Assembly (NCBI GenBank): GCA_024279135.1
Contig: JAJRRU010000003.1
Location: forward strand, 176,211-240,210
DNA: 64,000 nt
Source of the DNA: Alphaproteobacteria bacterium
Lineage (GTDB): Bacteria; Pseudomonadota; Alphaproteobacteria; Rhodospirillales; Casp-alpha2
Reading direction: 5' to 3'
Position numbers and translations under genes: made by a program
Notes under the pieces: generated by a model
What the model was told of the DNA's origin: nothing
The model's input: only the letters and a program-made list of their open reading frames with translations
Database searches by the model: none
In this document: positions 1-9,790 of the stretch, piece after piece
Numbering within the stretch: position 1 is the stretch's first letter
Layout of the letters: each line of letters starts with the position of its first letter

Positions 1-35
1 ATCGAGGTGGTTTGAGGGGAGTTAGGATTGGCCAT
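1..35 (-). CDS. Start of a leftward gene, cut by the window edge
   Basis: An ATG on the minus strand at 35 opens a frame reading MANPNSPQTTS before the window ends. A GAGG Shine-Dalgarno-like motif lies about six bases upstream of it. The frame stays open to the edge. Only 11 codons are visible, so no product can be named. A second ATG at 46 in another frame (MRLPWPIL) is possible but lacks as good a ribosome site. The call rests on the RBS spacing and the divergent arrangement with the DMT transporter gene. Confidence 0.4.
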   Translation of the reverse strand, partial: MANPNSPQTTS

Positions 36-292
36 GGCAGCCTCATAAAAAATTCTTTTTTGCGTTATGTTTGCCAACGTTAAAGGCAGAATTCCTATCT
101 AGCGTGTCGTTTTGATATTTGCAATAAATTGTATTGTATTTTTGATAGAATAAATCATATTTTTCTGGTAATGCCCCGGCCAGAAACAGAGGCCGTCATC
201 CAATTTCATTTGTCCGCAAGAAACGGATAGACCCGGATGTTCTCAGGTTCTAGGAACAGTGTCATGATTGTCATTGATGAGAGGCTTGCTTT
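36..292. other. AT-rich intergenic region
   Basis: This gap separates the probable leftward gene at the edge from the rightward DMT gene. Bases 90-160 are strongly AT-rich, as expected for a divergent promoter region. A GAGAGG ribosome site sits at about 279-284, in front of the ATG at 293. No tRNA, riboswitch or clear terminator was seen. Confidence 0.5.
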
Positions 293-1249
293 ATGTCGTC
301 GCATACTCAGATAAACCAGACCATGACCACCATGGAATGGGGCTTGTTAATTTTCCTGTCAGTGCTGTGGGGCGGTTCGTTTTTCTTTAACGGCGTTGCG
401 GTTAAAGAGTTGCCAACTTTTACGGTGGTTGTATGCCGGGTGGCATTCGGCGCCATGATATTGTATCTGATCTTGCGCCTGATGGGCCAGAATATGCCGA
501 CCTCGCCCAGGGTGTGGGGCGCTTTTTTCGTTATGGGCTTTATGAATAATGTGGTCCCGTTTTCACTGATCGTCTGGGGCCAGTTACACATAGGTTCAGG
601 CGTGGCCTCGATTTTAAATGCAACCACCCCGGTGTTTGCGGTCATCATCGCCCATTGGCTGACCCATGACGAAAAGATGACACGGGGCCGGTTGCTCGGC
701 GTTATAATCGGCTTCATAGGTGTTGCGGTCATGATTGGCGACGATATTTTCCAGTCTCTGGGGAACAATGTCATCGCACAGTTTGCCTGCCTGGGCGCGG
801 GCATTGCCTACGCCGTTGCCGGGGTTTTCGGTCGCCGGTTCAGTGCCATGGGCATTACCCCCATGGCCACAGCAACCGGGCAGGTTACCGCGGCGAGTAT
901 TTTGCTTGTTCCGGTTATGCTGGTGGTCGATATGCCGTGGACCCTTGATGTGCCGAGCATACCGGCTATAGCATCATTGCTGGGTCTGGCGGTCCTGTCG
1001 ACGGCCATTGCCTATACCATTTATTTCCGAATTCTAGCGACAGCCGGTGCCACCAATCTGTTGCTCGTTACCCTGTTGGTGCCGGTAAGTGCCATCATTC
1101 TGGGTGTGTTCATCCTCGATGAAGTGCTGTTACAGAAACACCTGACAGGCATGTTGATCATCAGTTTCGCCCTGTCAATTATCGACGGACGCCTGTGGCA
1201 CTATCTGGCAAGGCGCGTGGGGTTTGTTATAAAATCAGCAGGGAAATAA
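293..1249 (+). CDS. DMT (EamA) family transporter
   Basis: This 318-residue integral membrane protein shows about ten hydrophobic segments arranged as two EamA-like halves. The first half includes a conserved early stretch (LWGGSFFFNGVAVKELP) and the second the AYTIYFRIL and LLVPVSAIILG helices. The family exports or exchanges small metabolites such as amino acids or nucleosides; the substrate cannot be read from sequence. The start follows a GAGAGG ribosome site. Its last 23 bases overlap the 3' end of the convergent AEC transporter gene, so the two transcripts share complementary ends. Confidence 0.9.
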   Translation: MSSHTQINQTMTTMEWGLLIFLSVLWGGSFFFNGVAVKELPTFTVVVCRVAFGAMILYLILRLMGQNMPTSPRVWGAFFVMGFMNNVVPFSLIVWGQLHIGSGVASILNATTPVFAVIIAHWLTHDEKMTRGRLLGVIIGFIGVAVMIGDDIFQSLGNNVIAQFACLGAGIAYAVAGVFGRRFSAMGITPMATATGQVTAASILLVPVMLVVDMPWTLDVPSIPAIASLLGLAVLSTAIAYTIYFRILATAGATNLLLVTLLVPVSAIILGVFILDEVLLQKHLTGMLIISFALSIIDGRLWHYLARRVGFVIKSAGK

Positions 1250-2159
1250 CAACGGGCAGAAATATCATGGCGATGAAGGTATGGAAGGTGATGATGCTGG
1301 CCATCAACGGTGCGTCACCGCCCATCTGGCGGGCCAGAGTATAACCAGCCGAAGCGGTCGGGACCAGAGAGTAGATCATCGCCACGGCCCACACGATGCC
1401 GGTATCCCCGGTAATGTTGAAATAAGCCAGTCCAAAGGCTACGCCCGCCGGAAAAATGAGAAACTTGGCAATGGCGGAAACCGTAAAAGGCAGGGCCGAG
1501 GTTTTCATGCTGGTAATCTTCAAATTTGCGCCAACGCATAACAAGACGATGGGCAAGGCGGCCTGTCCCAACAGGTTCGTCACGTCGTGCAGGATCGGCG
1601 TTTCGCCAATATTCAGCATATTGAACGACAGGCCAGCCGCCACGGCCAGCAACAGGGGGTTACGGATCAGGTCTTTCACCAGATTGCCAAGGACAGAACC
1701 CTCGCGGTTGTGTTGCAACATCAAGGACATGGACGTGACGACCACCAGATTGGTCGCCGGGATCAATGCTGCACTGGCCAGCAATGCCAGTGTCAAACCC
1801 TCGTTACCATACAGTCGTTCAACCACGGCTATGGCGATAAAGGTGTTGTGACGGGCACCGCCCTGCAAGACCGAGGCGATGACAGGTTTGCTCATACCCA
1901 GCATCTTGCTGGTAGAGAAGGAAAACAGGGCTGCGGCCAAAAACCCACCGAGAATGGCAAGTACATACGGCCCCAGTTGCGGCGAGGATAAATCAACCAG
2001 CGAGGTTTTGTTGAATAACAGGGCCGGGAACAGGACCCAATAGACCAGCTTGTCATTGATATTCCAGAAATCCGTACTGGGGATACCATTACGGCGTAAC
2101 AGATTACCGGTAATAATCAGGATAAAAATCGGTGCAATGGTGATAAAGATGGTCAGCAT
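1227..2159 (-). CDS. AEC family transporter
   Basis: This 310-residue protein is almost entirely hydrophobic with about ten predicted membrane helices. It resembles the auxin efflux carrier / malonate transporter (AEC, Mem_trans) family, with the GNLLRRNGI segment after helix one and a paired repeat of five helices. Bacterial AEC proteins move organic acids or amino acids; no substrate is indicated. It lies 38 bases downstream of a HemL-like aminotransferase gene on the same strand, so co-transcription is plausible. Its 3' end overlaps the convergent DMT gene. Confidence 0.88.
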   Translation of the reverse strand: MLTIFITIAPIFILIITGNLLRRNGIPSTDFWNINDKLVYWVLFPALLFNKTSLVDLSSPQLGPYVLAILGGFLAAALFSFSTSKMLGMSKPVIASVLQGGARHNTFIAIAVVERLYGNEGLTLALLASAALIPATNLVVVTSMSLMLQHNREGSVLGNLVKDLIRNPLLLAVAAGLSFNMLNIGETPILHDVTNLLGQAALPIVLLCVGANLKITSMKTSALPFTVSAIAKFLIFPAGVAFGLAYFNITGDTGIVWAVAMIYSLVPTASAGYTLARQMGGDAPLMASIITFHTFIAMIFLPVVISLLIL

Positions 2160-2197
2160 CCAGAGTATTTCCGTTCAGTTGATATCATCGCGTAATA

Positions 2198-3484
2198 TCA
2201 TTGCGTAATGTCATTAAGGGCGGCGTGAAACCGGTCCATAAAATCGTCGACGGCTGTCTCGTCATGGGCCAGACTCAGATAGAGCTTGGTGCCCATGGGG
2301 TTAAGGAATACCCGGCGCCGGAACAGGGCCAGCATTAAGGCCCGGCCTTTTTTACGGTCACCTTTGATGGTCGAGCGATAGTCGAAAACCGGGTCGGGTG
2401 AGAACACTACCTGGGCCAGCGGGCCGTCGCCGATGATCTGGCCGGTGATGTCTCGGTCCGTCAGGGCTTTGGCCATCTTGTCACGCAAGGATTGTCCCAG
2501 ACCATGCAGGTGTTCATAGGTACCGGGCTGGCGAAAGACAGCCAGGGTCGCATTGGCTGCGGCTGTGGAAACCGGGTTGCCGCCAAGGGTCGAAGCCATC
2601 CAGACATAATCATCGCCGCCGATGCGGTTTTCATTGACCATTTCCATAATATCGGTCCGTCCACCAAATGCGCCGATGGGATAGCCGCCGCCCAGGGCCT
2701 TGCCATAGGCGATCAGGTCGGGTTTGACGCCGTAATATTCCTGCGCCCCGCCATAGGCCAGACGGAAACCGGTGACGACTTCATCGAAAATCAGCAGTAC
2801 ACCAAATTCATCGGCTGCGGCGCGAACGGCTTGCAGGTAACCGTCTTGGGGTGGGGTGCAGCGCTGCAAGGGTTCCATGAGAATGGCCGCGATCTCTGTT
2901 TTGTATTCGCTCAGGATCGAGCGCAGGGCGGCAATATCATTGTACGGGGCCACCAATAACTGGCGGGCCGCCGCCGGGGTCCCCGCACTGGTCAGTTCGG
3001 GTGTTGGAAAATTTGTCTTGCCCGTGGCAAACAGACTGGTCACACCGGCTTCGTTGGCCCCGTGGTAGGCACCTTCGAATTTGAGGATTTTCTCGGCCCC
3101 CGTGAAGGCCCGTGCCAGTCGTTGACAATACATGGTCGCCTCGGTGCCCGATGCACAGAACCGAAGTTTTTCAGCCGCCGGGGATATGCGGCAAATTTCT
3201 TCAGCTAACGCCAGTGAATGGGTGTTCAGATAGGCGAAGTTCGAGCCCTGGGTGGCTTGGGCCGTGACAGCCTCGACGATCTCAGGGCGGGCATGGCCGA
3301 CCAGAACCGAGCCCCAGCCCATGGACATGTCCAGATATTCTTCGCCTTTGTCAGTCCACAGACGGCACCCCTGAGCTTTTTGCATGACCACAATCTGGTC
3401 TGTGGGGAACCCGAATTCCCCATTGGCGACACCGCCGGGGAAAACATCCAATACGCGCGGATCGGTGGTCTCTATTTGCTTCAT
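2198..3484 (-). CDS. Class III aminotransferase, glutamate-1-semialdehyde aminomutase-like
   Basis: This 428-residue PLP enzyme follows the HemL fold: GSVLVGHARPEI near the N terminus, the substrate-phosphate region CASGTEATMYCQRLAR, the cofactor aspartate in LLIFDEVVTGFR, and the PLP lysine in AYGKALGGGYPIGAFGG. Authentic HemL makes 5-aminolevulinate, but this paralogue sits with an AEC transporter and an SRAP gene rather than heme genes. It is therefore more safely called a HemL-like transaminase of unknown substrate. It lies 24 bases downstream of the SRAP gene on the same strand. Confidence 0.85.
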   Translation of the reverse strand: MKQIETTDPRVLDVFPGGVANGEFGFPTDQIVVMQKAQGCRLWTDKGEEYLDMSMGWGSVLVGHARPEIVEAVTAQATQGSNFAYLNTHSLALAEEICRISPAAEKLRFCASGTEATMYCQRLARAFTGAEKILKFEGAYHGANEAGVTSLFATGKTNFPTPELTSAGTPAAARQLLVAPYNDIAALRSILSEYKTEIAAILMEPLQRCTPPQDGYLQAVRAAADEFGVLLIFDEVVTGFRLAYGGAQEYYGVKPDLIAYGKALGGGYPIGAFGGRTDIMEMVNENRIGGDDYVWMASTLGGNPVSTAAANATLAVFRQPGTYEHLHGLGQSLRDKMAKALTDRDITGQIIGDGPLAQVVFSPDPVFDYRSTIKGDRKKGRALMLALFRRRVFLNPMGTKLYLSLAHDETAVDDFMDRFHAALNDITQ

Positions 3485-3508
3485 GATGTGGTTCTTGTGT
3501 TTTGAGTG

Positions 3509-4105
3509 TTATAGAAAAAGCTCGCCTTGTGGCGGCGGATCGACAGCATCTTCCATAACACAAAGATCATTGCCTTCATAAGGTTTAAGTAGCCTGGCGG
3601 CATTATTAAATGTCACACCGGGATCGAGCCACGCCGTTTCGGCTGATCGTGACAGGATAACGGGCATCCGCCCATGCACCGGGGCCATGATCTGATTGGC
3701 CGCACAGGTGATAATGGTAAAGTGCGTGTCGCTCATCAGTCCGGCAAAACCCATGAAGGCGGGCTGATCCTGATCAGTCAGAAAAATACGGTTGCGATAG
3801 CTTGATTTACCGTCTTTTCGCCATTCGAGGAACAGGGTCGCCGGGACAATACAGCGGTGCTCCAGAAAGGGCTGGAAACTGGGTTTTTCAGACAGTGTCT
3901 CTGCCCGCGCATTATACAGTGGCTTGGCGTCCCAGGTTGCCGGAAACCCCCATGACAGCAGTCGAACCACGCGAGATGGTTCTATCACAACAGCCATGTC
4001 CGTTGGTTTGGTTTCTGTATTATGGGGTCTGGTAAGTTCACCCGATACATCAAACCGTTGCTTGATTTTGCTGGTCTTGGCATCAAGTTCAAAACGACTA
4101 CACAT
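3509..4105 (-). CDS. SOS response-associated peptidase (SRAP/HMCES/YedK family)
   Basis: The protein begins MCSRFEL, so Met removal would expose Cys2, the residue SRAP proteins use to form a thiazolidine crosslink with abasic sites in single-stranded DNA. Other family marks are the LSWGFPATW segment, the acidic residue in FLEWRKDG, and the histidine in HGRMPVIL. At 198 residues it is near the usual length of about 200-230. It protects stalled forks from abasic-site damage. No LexA box was recognised upstream. It is first in a leftward group with the aminotransferase and AEC genes. Confidence 0.92.
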   Translation of the reverse strand: MCSRFELDAKTSKIKQRFDVSGELTRPHNTETKPTDMAVVIEPSRVVRLLSWGFPATWDAKPLYNARAETLSEKPSFQPFLEHRCIVPATLFLEWRKDGKSSYRNRIFLTDQDQPAFMGFAGLMSDTHFTIITCAANQIMAPVHGRMPVILSRSAETAWLDPGVTFNNAARLLKPYEGNDLCVMEDAVDPPPQGELFL

Positions 4106-4181
4106 TATCAGAACCTCTGGGCTTGGTCCGGGGTGATTAAAGACGCTGGTATCTGGTCTCAGTTTAGCCTAATTTCAGGTT

Positions 4182-4922
4182 ATGAGTGAAGACCGTAAAA
4201 CAGTTATTATTACCGGCGCCAGCCGCGGTATCGGGCACTATACGGCCCGCTGCTTTCTCGATCGCGGGTGGCGGATTATTACTTGTTCGCGCGATGCGGT
4301 TCCCGAGGAATGTCTGCGCGATAAAAACTGGACCTGTCATTTGCCCACCGATCTGGGTGATGGAGACAGTGTCCTGTCTTTCATCGATCAGGTCAACGAG
4401 ATCGTCGGGGACGGGGCAATTCATGCGTTGGTGAACAATGCGGGTATGTCGCCCAAAACGCCCTACAAGGAACGCCTTGGCTGTCTGAATGGGGATCTCG
4501 ATGCGTGGAAAGACGTGTTTGAGATTAATTTTTATGCCGCCCTGCGCCTGAGCCGCGGATTTGCCGCTGCCCTGCACCGGGGCAAAGGGGCGATTGTCAA
4601 TGTGACGTCCATAGCGGGCCACAAGATACATCCCTTCGCAGGTTCAGCCTATTCCATCTCAAAGGCCGCATTATCCGCCCTGACCCGGGAAATGGCCGAT
4701 GAATTTGCCGCTCTGGACGTGCGGGTTAATGCGGTGGCTCCCGGTGAGATCGAAACCGATATGATCGAGCCCGAATACGAGGCCCTGATCCCGCGTATAC
4801 CGCTTGATCGCATGGGCTCGCCGGCCGATGTGGCCGGGACGATCTATTACCTGTGTTCGGACGATGCCAGTTATGTTACCGGCACGGAGATTTGGGTAAC
4901 CGGTGGTCAACACCTGTTCTGA
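4182..4922 (+). CDS. SDR family oxidoreductase
   Basis: This 246-residue classical short-chain dehydrogenase has the NAD(P)-binding TGASRGIG motif at residues 12-19, the NNAG motif, and the catalytic Tyr-x3-Lys in AYSISK preceded by the serine of VTSIAGH. The C terminus carries the usual YLCSDDASYVTGTEIWVTGG ending. The substrate is unknown. The start ATG follows a CAGG ribosome site and faces away from the SRAP gene across a 76-base divergent promoter gap. Confidence 0.92.
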   Translation: MSEDRKTVIITGASRGIGHYTARCFLDRGWRIITCSRDAVPEECLRDKNWTCHLPTDLGDGDSVLSFIDQVNEIVGDGAIHALVNNAGMSPKTPYKERLGCLNGDLDAWKDVFEINFYAALRLSRGFAAALHRGKGAIVNVTSIAGHKIHPFAGSAYSISKAALSALTREMADEFAALDVRVNAVAPGEIETDMIEPEYEALIPRIPLDRMGSPADVAGTIYYLCSDDASYVTGTEIWVTGGQHLF

Positions 4923-5080
4923 CCCCCCATCAGCGCGAAATCTGCACCAGATATGGTGTTTATCCACAGAAATCAGACTATATTTGCCATATCTGCTTCC
5001 ATGAGTCGGGTCATGTGTGTAAGATATGGCAGCCTGCGGGCCTTGATTTTAACCCATAAACCAGATGATGAGGCAGTGTG

Positions 5081-8000
5081 ATGGCGGATAAACCCACCAA
5101 CACGGGAAACGTACAGAAACCCACCAAGGTTGATAATAATTCAAGCGACGCGGATAAAATACGCCGCGAGGGAGGCTATGATCACGCACTCAAAGGCGGT
5201 CTCGGTGATGGCCTGACGGCTGATTTTGAGCGGATCGGAGCGGATATTACCACACCGCTGGTCGGCCAGGATTGGCAACCGCCATTCCTGATGCGTTATC
5301 ATATTCCGGTATATATTGGAGTCTTACTGAGCCTTGGTTGGGCATACCTGTCCTATGGGGGGATCGAGTTATATCTGGGCTGGGGAAATCTGAATATATT
5401 ATTGCCCCACGAAATGGGTGGTCTGGCCGTTGGTGTGGTGACACCCCTGGCGTTGCTGTGGATGGTCGTGGCTTTCTTTGAACGGGGCCGTTCGTTGCGA
5501 TTTGAAACGGAATCCCTGCGCTGGCAATTAAAACAACTGGCCTTTCCGGGCGAACAGGCCGAAGAGCGTCTGCGTTCCATCACCGATTCCCTGCGCCAGC
5601 AAGCCCAGGATTTAACCAAGGCATCAGATACGGCGTCCAGTCAGGCCGCCACGGCTGCCGATGAAGTCAGACGCCGTTCCATCGAGCTTTCCCAGGTTTC
5701 GGAAGATGCCGATTTACGGGCGCGAGCCGTCTCAGAAGCCCTGAAACGTCAGACCGAAGACCTGCGTGATGTCTCGGGCCGAGCGGTTGAACGGGCACGT
5801 GAAGTGGGTGATACCTTGTATGAACGCTCGCAAAACCTTGTGACGTCTTCTGACCGGGCCTCTGCGCGGGCTGAGACACTGAACGAAACATTGCGCGAGC
5901 GCAGCCAGGATATGTTGGAAATCGTGAGCCAGGCAACCACCAGCACGGAGCAGACAACCCAGAATTTTGTCGAACGTGGTGAACGTTTTGCCGATGTGGT
6001 TCGCGAAACCATCAGCCACACATCCCAGGTGGGCGAGGCCCTGTCAGAAAAATCTGATGCCCTGGTGGCCCATGTCCGCGAAGCTTCGGAGAATTTCGAT
6101 ATCAGTATCAAATCCATCGCCGAGTATTCAGAGGAATTTGAGCGTCGCAGTGAAAATACCGCCCGACAAACCGAACTACTCAACTCCATGCTCGCAAACC
6201 AGAAAGATGCCCTGGACGAAGCGGCTGATAATTTACAAAACAAGGCGCATGACATTGAAGGCTCAATGGGGCGTCAGACAGATGATTTGCGTAGCGTGAC
6301 GGACCACGCTCTTGAACGTGCTATTGAGGCCGGTGAAATGCTCAGCGAGCAGACCCAAAACATGGCGGTATCGTCGAACCGGGTTGCTGAAAATACCAAC
6401 GCCCTGAATGACACCTTGCAGGAACGCAGCCGTGAACTGCTTGAGGTTGCCGCCCAGGCAACCGCCCATACGCAAAAAACCACCGATGTATTCGTTGAAC
6501 GCGGCGATCATTTTGCCGCGGTCATTAATGAAGCTCTCAGCCGTTCTGAACATGTAGGCACCCAATTATCCTATCAGGCCGATGCTCTGTTAGGCCATGT
6601 CCAGGGTGCTGCGGATCATTTTGATGAGAGTACAAAATCTATCGTAAAACATTCGGCAGAAATGGAACGACAAGGCGAGGCGGCGTTGCAACAATCTGAA
6701 ATGCTGAAGGGTATGCTCAGTGATCAGCAATCCACCCTGGGCGAAGCAGCCGAACAGATGAGCCGTAAGGCCAATGAGATTGAAGGATCATTGGGACGCC
6801 AGACCGAATCCTTGCGCGATACCACCGAAGTTATCTCGGAAACCGTTCGTGACACGGTTAATGATCTGGAACGCACGACCCGTAATTTACAGGGCGCTAC
6901 CTTGCGTGCCAGCGACCGGGTACGGGTTGTCGGTGATGAGTTTCGCCGCCGCATAGCCGAGGTCAATACCATTACCAAAGACGCCGAAACCGGCGTATCG
7001 GCCGTGACATCGGTGCTTGAAGGCAGTGCAGAGAGTCTGGCGACCATCAGTGATCGGGTTATTGGCGAAATGGACCGGGTCGGTGATGAATTACAGAAAC
7101 GGGCTAATCAACTGGATGTGGCATCAAGCGAGGCCTCCGTACGTGTTCGCAGTTCAACTGAAACCCTGGCCCAGCAGGCCACAGATATTGAGCGCATTGC
7201 CAATGCAACGGAATCCCGCCTGTCCGAGGTGGGCAATACCCTGCGCGAGCGTTCAACGGAACTGGACGGGGCAACGGAACGGGCCGAATTCAGGATCGGC
7301 AAACTCAATACGGAATATCGCCAGCAGGTCGAGACGCTGGAAAATGCCACGGAGCGTGGCATTGCCCATGTCCAGAAAGCGACCCACAATCTACGCCTTT
7401 CCACGAACACCATCACCGCTTCATCAAGCCAGACCCGTGATGTGGTGGATGGATTCCGTGGCCAGCTTGATGATATGGGCCAGATGGCCGAACATTTGAC
7501 GACCCGCCTTCAGGAACTGGGCCAGACGGTCGGTGAGCGATCCCAGGAAATGAAGCATCAATCCAGTGAAATGCTCAACCGTGTGTCCAGTGCCAATGCA
7601 TCGTTGGGCGATCATGGTAAACGGTTGGTTGAATTATCGGATCACCTGACCTATACGGCTGAAAAAGGCATGGCTGGTTTTGTCACTCACGCCGATGAAC
7701 TGACCATGACAACCGATAAGGTGGAAGGCCGGCTTGAAGGCATTTCCAGCGTGATCAGGAGCCATCTCGGCGGATTGCTGTCTTCGGCAGATACCGCGGC
7801 TTCAAGCATTACATCGTTGGGTGACATGCTGGAGACCAGAACCGGTGATGTAACCCGCAGCACCGATGCCGCCGTACAGGAAATTGGCCGACTGGATGAT
7901 AGTTTGCGTCAATCATCGCGGGAACTTATTTCATCATCGGATCGCTCCGCCAGGCTTTTGGGGCTTGTGGGCGATGCCTTCGACAAACAGGTGTCGGGCT

Positions 8001-9790
8001 TGAATACGGCGACCGATGCGGCGACCATGCGAGTTACCGAGTTGACGTCACGGGTCCATGATGAAGCTGCGTCTATCGAACAGAGCATTAATGCGACCGA
8101 ACAACAGATGACCAAATCGGGCGAGAGCATGATTGTTCATGCCAAACAGCTCGAAGACATCAGCGAAGCCGCCTCTGCCCGCATCAAACGTGTCAATGAT
8201 GCCCTGCAATCCAATATCACCGAGATTTCAAGAGCAGCCAAGGTTGCCGTACAGGCCGTCGGTATAACGGGGACTACAGCGCGTGATGAACTGGCCAGGA
8301 CAACCACCGTATCGGATGATGCCAGCGAACGGCTGAAGGCCGTAACGGAGTCCATAAAGCACTATGCCGCTAATCTGGATGTCACTCTGGGTCAGTCGGA
8401 AAACAAACTTTCCCAGGTCGGTGAATTGTTGCAGACCCGTTCGAATCAACTGGACGAAACATATGAACGGGCGGTACAGAATGTGCAAACATTCAGCGCC
8501 CAGCTTCATGAACAATCCGTTGGCATCCAGGATGTCACGAGCAGCGCGTCCGAACGCCTGGAGAGCGTTGCCCTGGCCTTGCGTGAACGCAGCGTTGAAA
8601 TCGATCTGGCTGTGGATAAGGCCAGCAAATTACTGGCCAGTGTCAATTCTGCGTTGCACGTGCAATCCAGCGATCTCAGCAGCACGTCTGAGCGGGCGGC
8701 ATTGCATATGTCATCTGCCCGCGAAGACCTGAAACAGCAATCCTCGGAACTGGATATCACGGCGGCAAAAACGGCTGAAAGCGTCCGTGAAATCGGCCTG
8801 GCCCTGACTGCCCGGGTCGAGGAACTGGGCAAGGCCTCACTCACTACCAGCACCAGTCTGGCGGCCGCCTCGAAAATTATTGATATGCGTTCCAATGCCG
8901 TTGAAGAGACTTCCAAGCGGGCCGTTAACAGCCTGAACGGGGTTAGCGCGACCTTGTTGGCAAGCGCCAATGAGACCGTCGAGTCCATTGATACAAGCAC
9001 CAGCAAACTCACAGAAGCCGCCAAACAATTGCTCGACAACGCCATGAACACCGATACGCTGACAACCCAGATTTCGGGCAAGATGGTGACGGCCAGTCAT
9101 ACGCTCAATCAACATATCCAGGGCGTCAGTGGAGCCGCCGGCAAGGCCGAAGAAAACCTGTCCAAAATGAGCCGGGTTGCCGTTTCCCGGCAACAGGAAC
9201 TGGTCGCCGCTTCAGAAGATGCCTCGCGGCGATTAAAGGGCTGGGATCAGCGGGTCAAATCACACGCCGAAACCCTGCAAAACACCTCACGTGCTGTCCT
9301 GAAACAGGTCGAACGGGCGTCATTGACCATGCAGAAACGCTCCGGCGAATTGCGTACGGTATCCGATGATGTGGCGGCGATGCTAAGCGAATTGCGCGAA
9401 CGTTCCGAACTGGTCGGTCAGGATGATTTCCTGCGCCATGCCACGTTTGTTATGGAGCGATTGCAATCTCTTGCCGTCGATATGAACAGGTTGCTTGAAA
9501 CCGAAGTCACCGAAGAGGACTGGCGACGCTATAATCGCGGGGAACGCAGCATCTTCGTGCGGAAAATCCTTGGCTTCCGCGAAAAAAGCAAGCTGGCCGT
9601 TATCCGCGACCATTATCAGGAAGATCACGATTTCCGCAATTATGTCACCCGCTACCTGAAACAGTTCCATGCATTGGTCGAAGATTCCAGAAAGCGCGAT
9701 CAGGATAATGTAATGAACACCATCTTGCTGTCATCGGATATGGGTAAGTTGTTTATGCTGTTGAACCGGGCACTGGGACGCGAGGAATAA
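5081..9790 (+). CDS. Giant membrane-anchored coiled-coil protein with tandem 175-residue repeats
   Basis: A 1,569-residue protein. A polar N terminus of about 70 residues is followed by two membrane helices (about 71-91 and 112-132), an FFERGR stop-transfer segment, and then about 1,350 residues of almost unbroken heptad-rich helix with few Gly or Pro. Two full copies of a 175-residue unit (residues 223-397 and 398-572) begin with an RQT-x-DLR motif, and a third copy starts at 573. The last 130 residues look globular (EEDWRRYNRGERSIFVRKIL onwards). ATG 5081 has a GAGG-like site upstream; GTG 5078 is also possible. Function is unknown: a structural, polar-organising or envelope-tethering role is inference. 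Its stop codon abuts the convergent GDCCVxC gene with no gap. Confidence 0.85.
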   Translation: MADKPTNTGNVQKPTKVDNNSSDADKIRREGGYDHALKGGLGDGLTADFERIGADITTPLVGQDWQPPFLMRYHIPVYIGVLLSLGWAYLSYGGIELYLGWGNLNILLPHEMGGLAVGVVTPLALLWMVVAFFERGRSLRFETESLRWQLKQLAFPGEQAEERLRSITDSLRQQAQDLTKASDTASSQAATAADEVRRRSIELSQVSEDADLRARAVSEALKRQTEDLRDVSGRAVERAREVGDTLYERSQNLVTSSDRASARAETLNETLRERSQDMLEIVSQATTSTEQTTQNFVERGERFADVVRETISHTSQVGEALSEKSDALVAHVREASENFDISIKSIAEYSEEFERRSENTARQTELLNSMLANQKDALDEAADNLQNKAHDIEGSMGRQTDDLRSVTDHALERAIEAGEMLSEQTQNMAVSSNRVAENTNALNDTLQERSRELLEVAAQATAHTQKTTDVFVERGDHFAAVINEALSRSEHVGTQLSYQADALLGHVQGAADHFDESTKSIVKHSAEMERQGEAALQQSEMLKGMLSDQQSTLGEAAEQMSRKANEIEGSLGRQTESLRDTTEVISETVRDTVNDLERTTRNLQGATLRASDRVRVVGDEFRRRIAEVNTITKDAETGVSAVTSVLEGSAESLATISDRVIGEMDRVGDELQKRANQLDVASSEASVRVRSSTETLAQQATDIERIANATESRLSEVGNTLRERSTELDGATERAEFRIGKLNTEYRQQVETLENATERGIAHVQKATHNLRLSTNTITASSSQTRDVVDGFRGQLDDMGQMAEHLTTRLQELGQTVGERSQEMKHQSSEMLNRVSSANASLGDHGKRLVELSDHLTYTAEKGMAGFVTHADELTMTTDKVEGRLEGISSVIRSHLGGLLSSADTAASSITSLGDMLETRTGDVTRSTDAAVQEIGRLDDSLRQSSRELISSSDRSARLLGLVGDAFDKQVSGLNTATDAATMRVTELTSRVHDEAASIEQSINATEQQMTKSGESMIVHAKQLEDISEAASARIKRVNDALQSNITEISRAAKVAVQAVGITGTTARDELARTTTVSDDASERLKAVTESIKHYAANLDVTLGQSENKLSQVGELLQTRSNQLDETYERAVQNVQTFSAQLHEQSVGIQDVTSSASERLESVALALRERSVEIDLAVDKASKLLASVNSALHVQSSDLSSTSERAALHMSSAREDLKQQSSELDITAAKTAESVREIGLALTARVEELGKASLTTSTSLAAASKIIDMRSNAVEETSKRAVNSLNGVSATLLASANETVESIDTSTSKLTEAAKQLLDNAMNTDTLTTQISGKMVTASHTLNQHIQGVSGAAGKAEENLSKMSRVAVSRQQELVAASEDASRRLKGWDQRVKSHAETLQNTSRAVLKQVERASLTMQKRSGELRTVSDDVAAMLSELRERSELVGQDDFLRHATFVMERLQSLAVDMNRLLETEVTEEDWRRYNRGERSIFVRKILGFREKSKLAVIRDHYQEDHDFRNYVTRYLKQFHALVEDSRKRDQDNVMNTILLSSDMGKLFMLLNRALGREE
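5747..6796 (+). repeat. Two tandem 525-bp repeat units inside the coiled-coil gene
   Basis: The codons for RQT-(E/D)-DLR recur at 5747, 6272 and 6797, exactly 525 bases apart. Aligned landmarks keep register through each unit: ERSQ/EQTQN, LNETLRERS/LNDTLQERS, FVERG-x-x-FA, DALV/DALL, and IEGS(M/L)GRQT. 525 bases are 175 residues, or 25 heptads, so duplication preserves coiled-coil phase. The copies have diverged well below identity, which points to an old duplication kept by selection. After 6797 the match decays. Confidence 0.85.
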
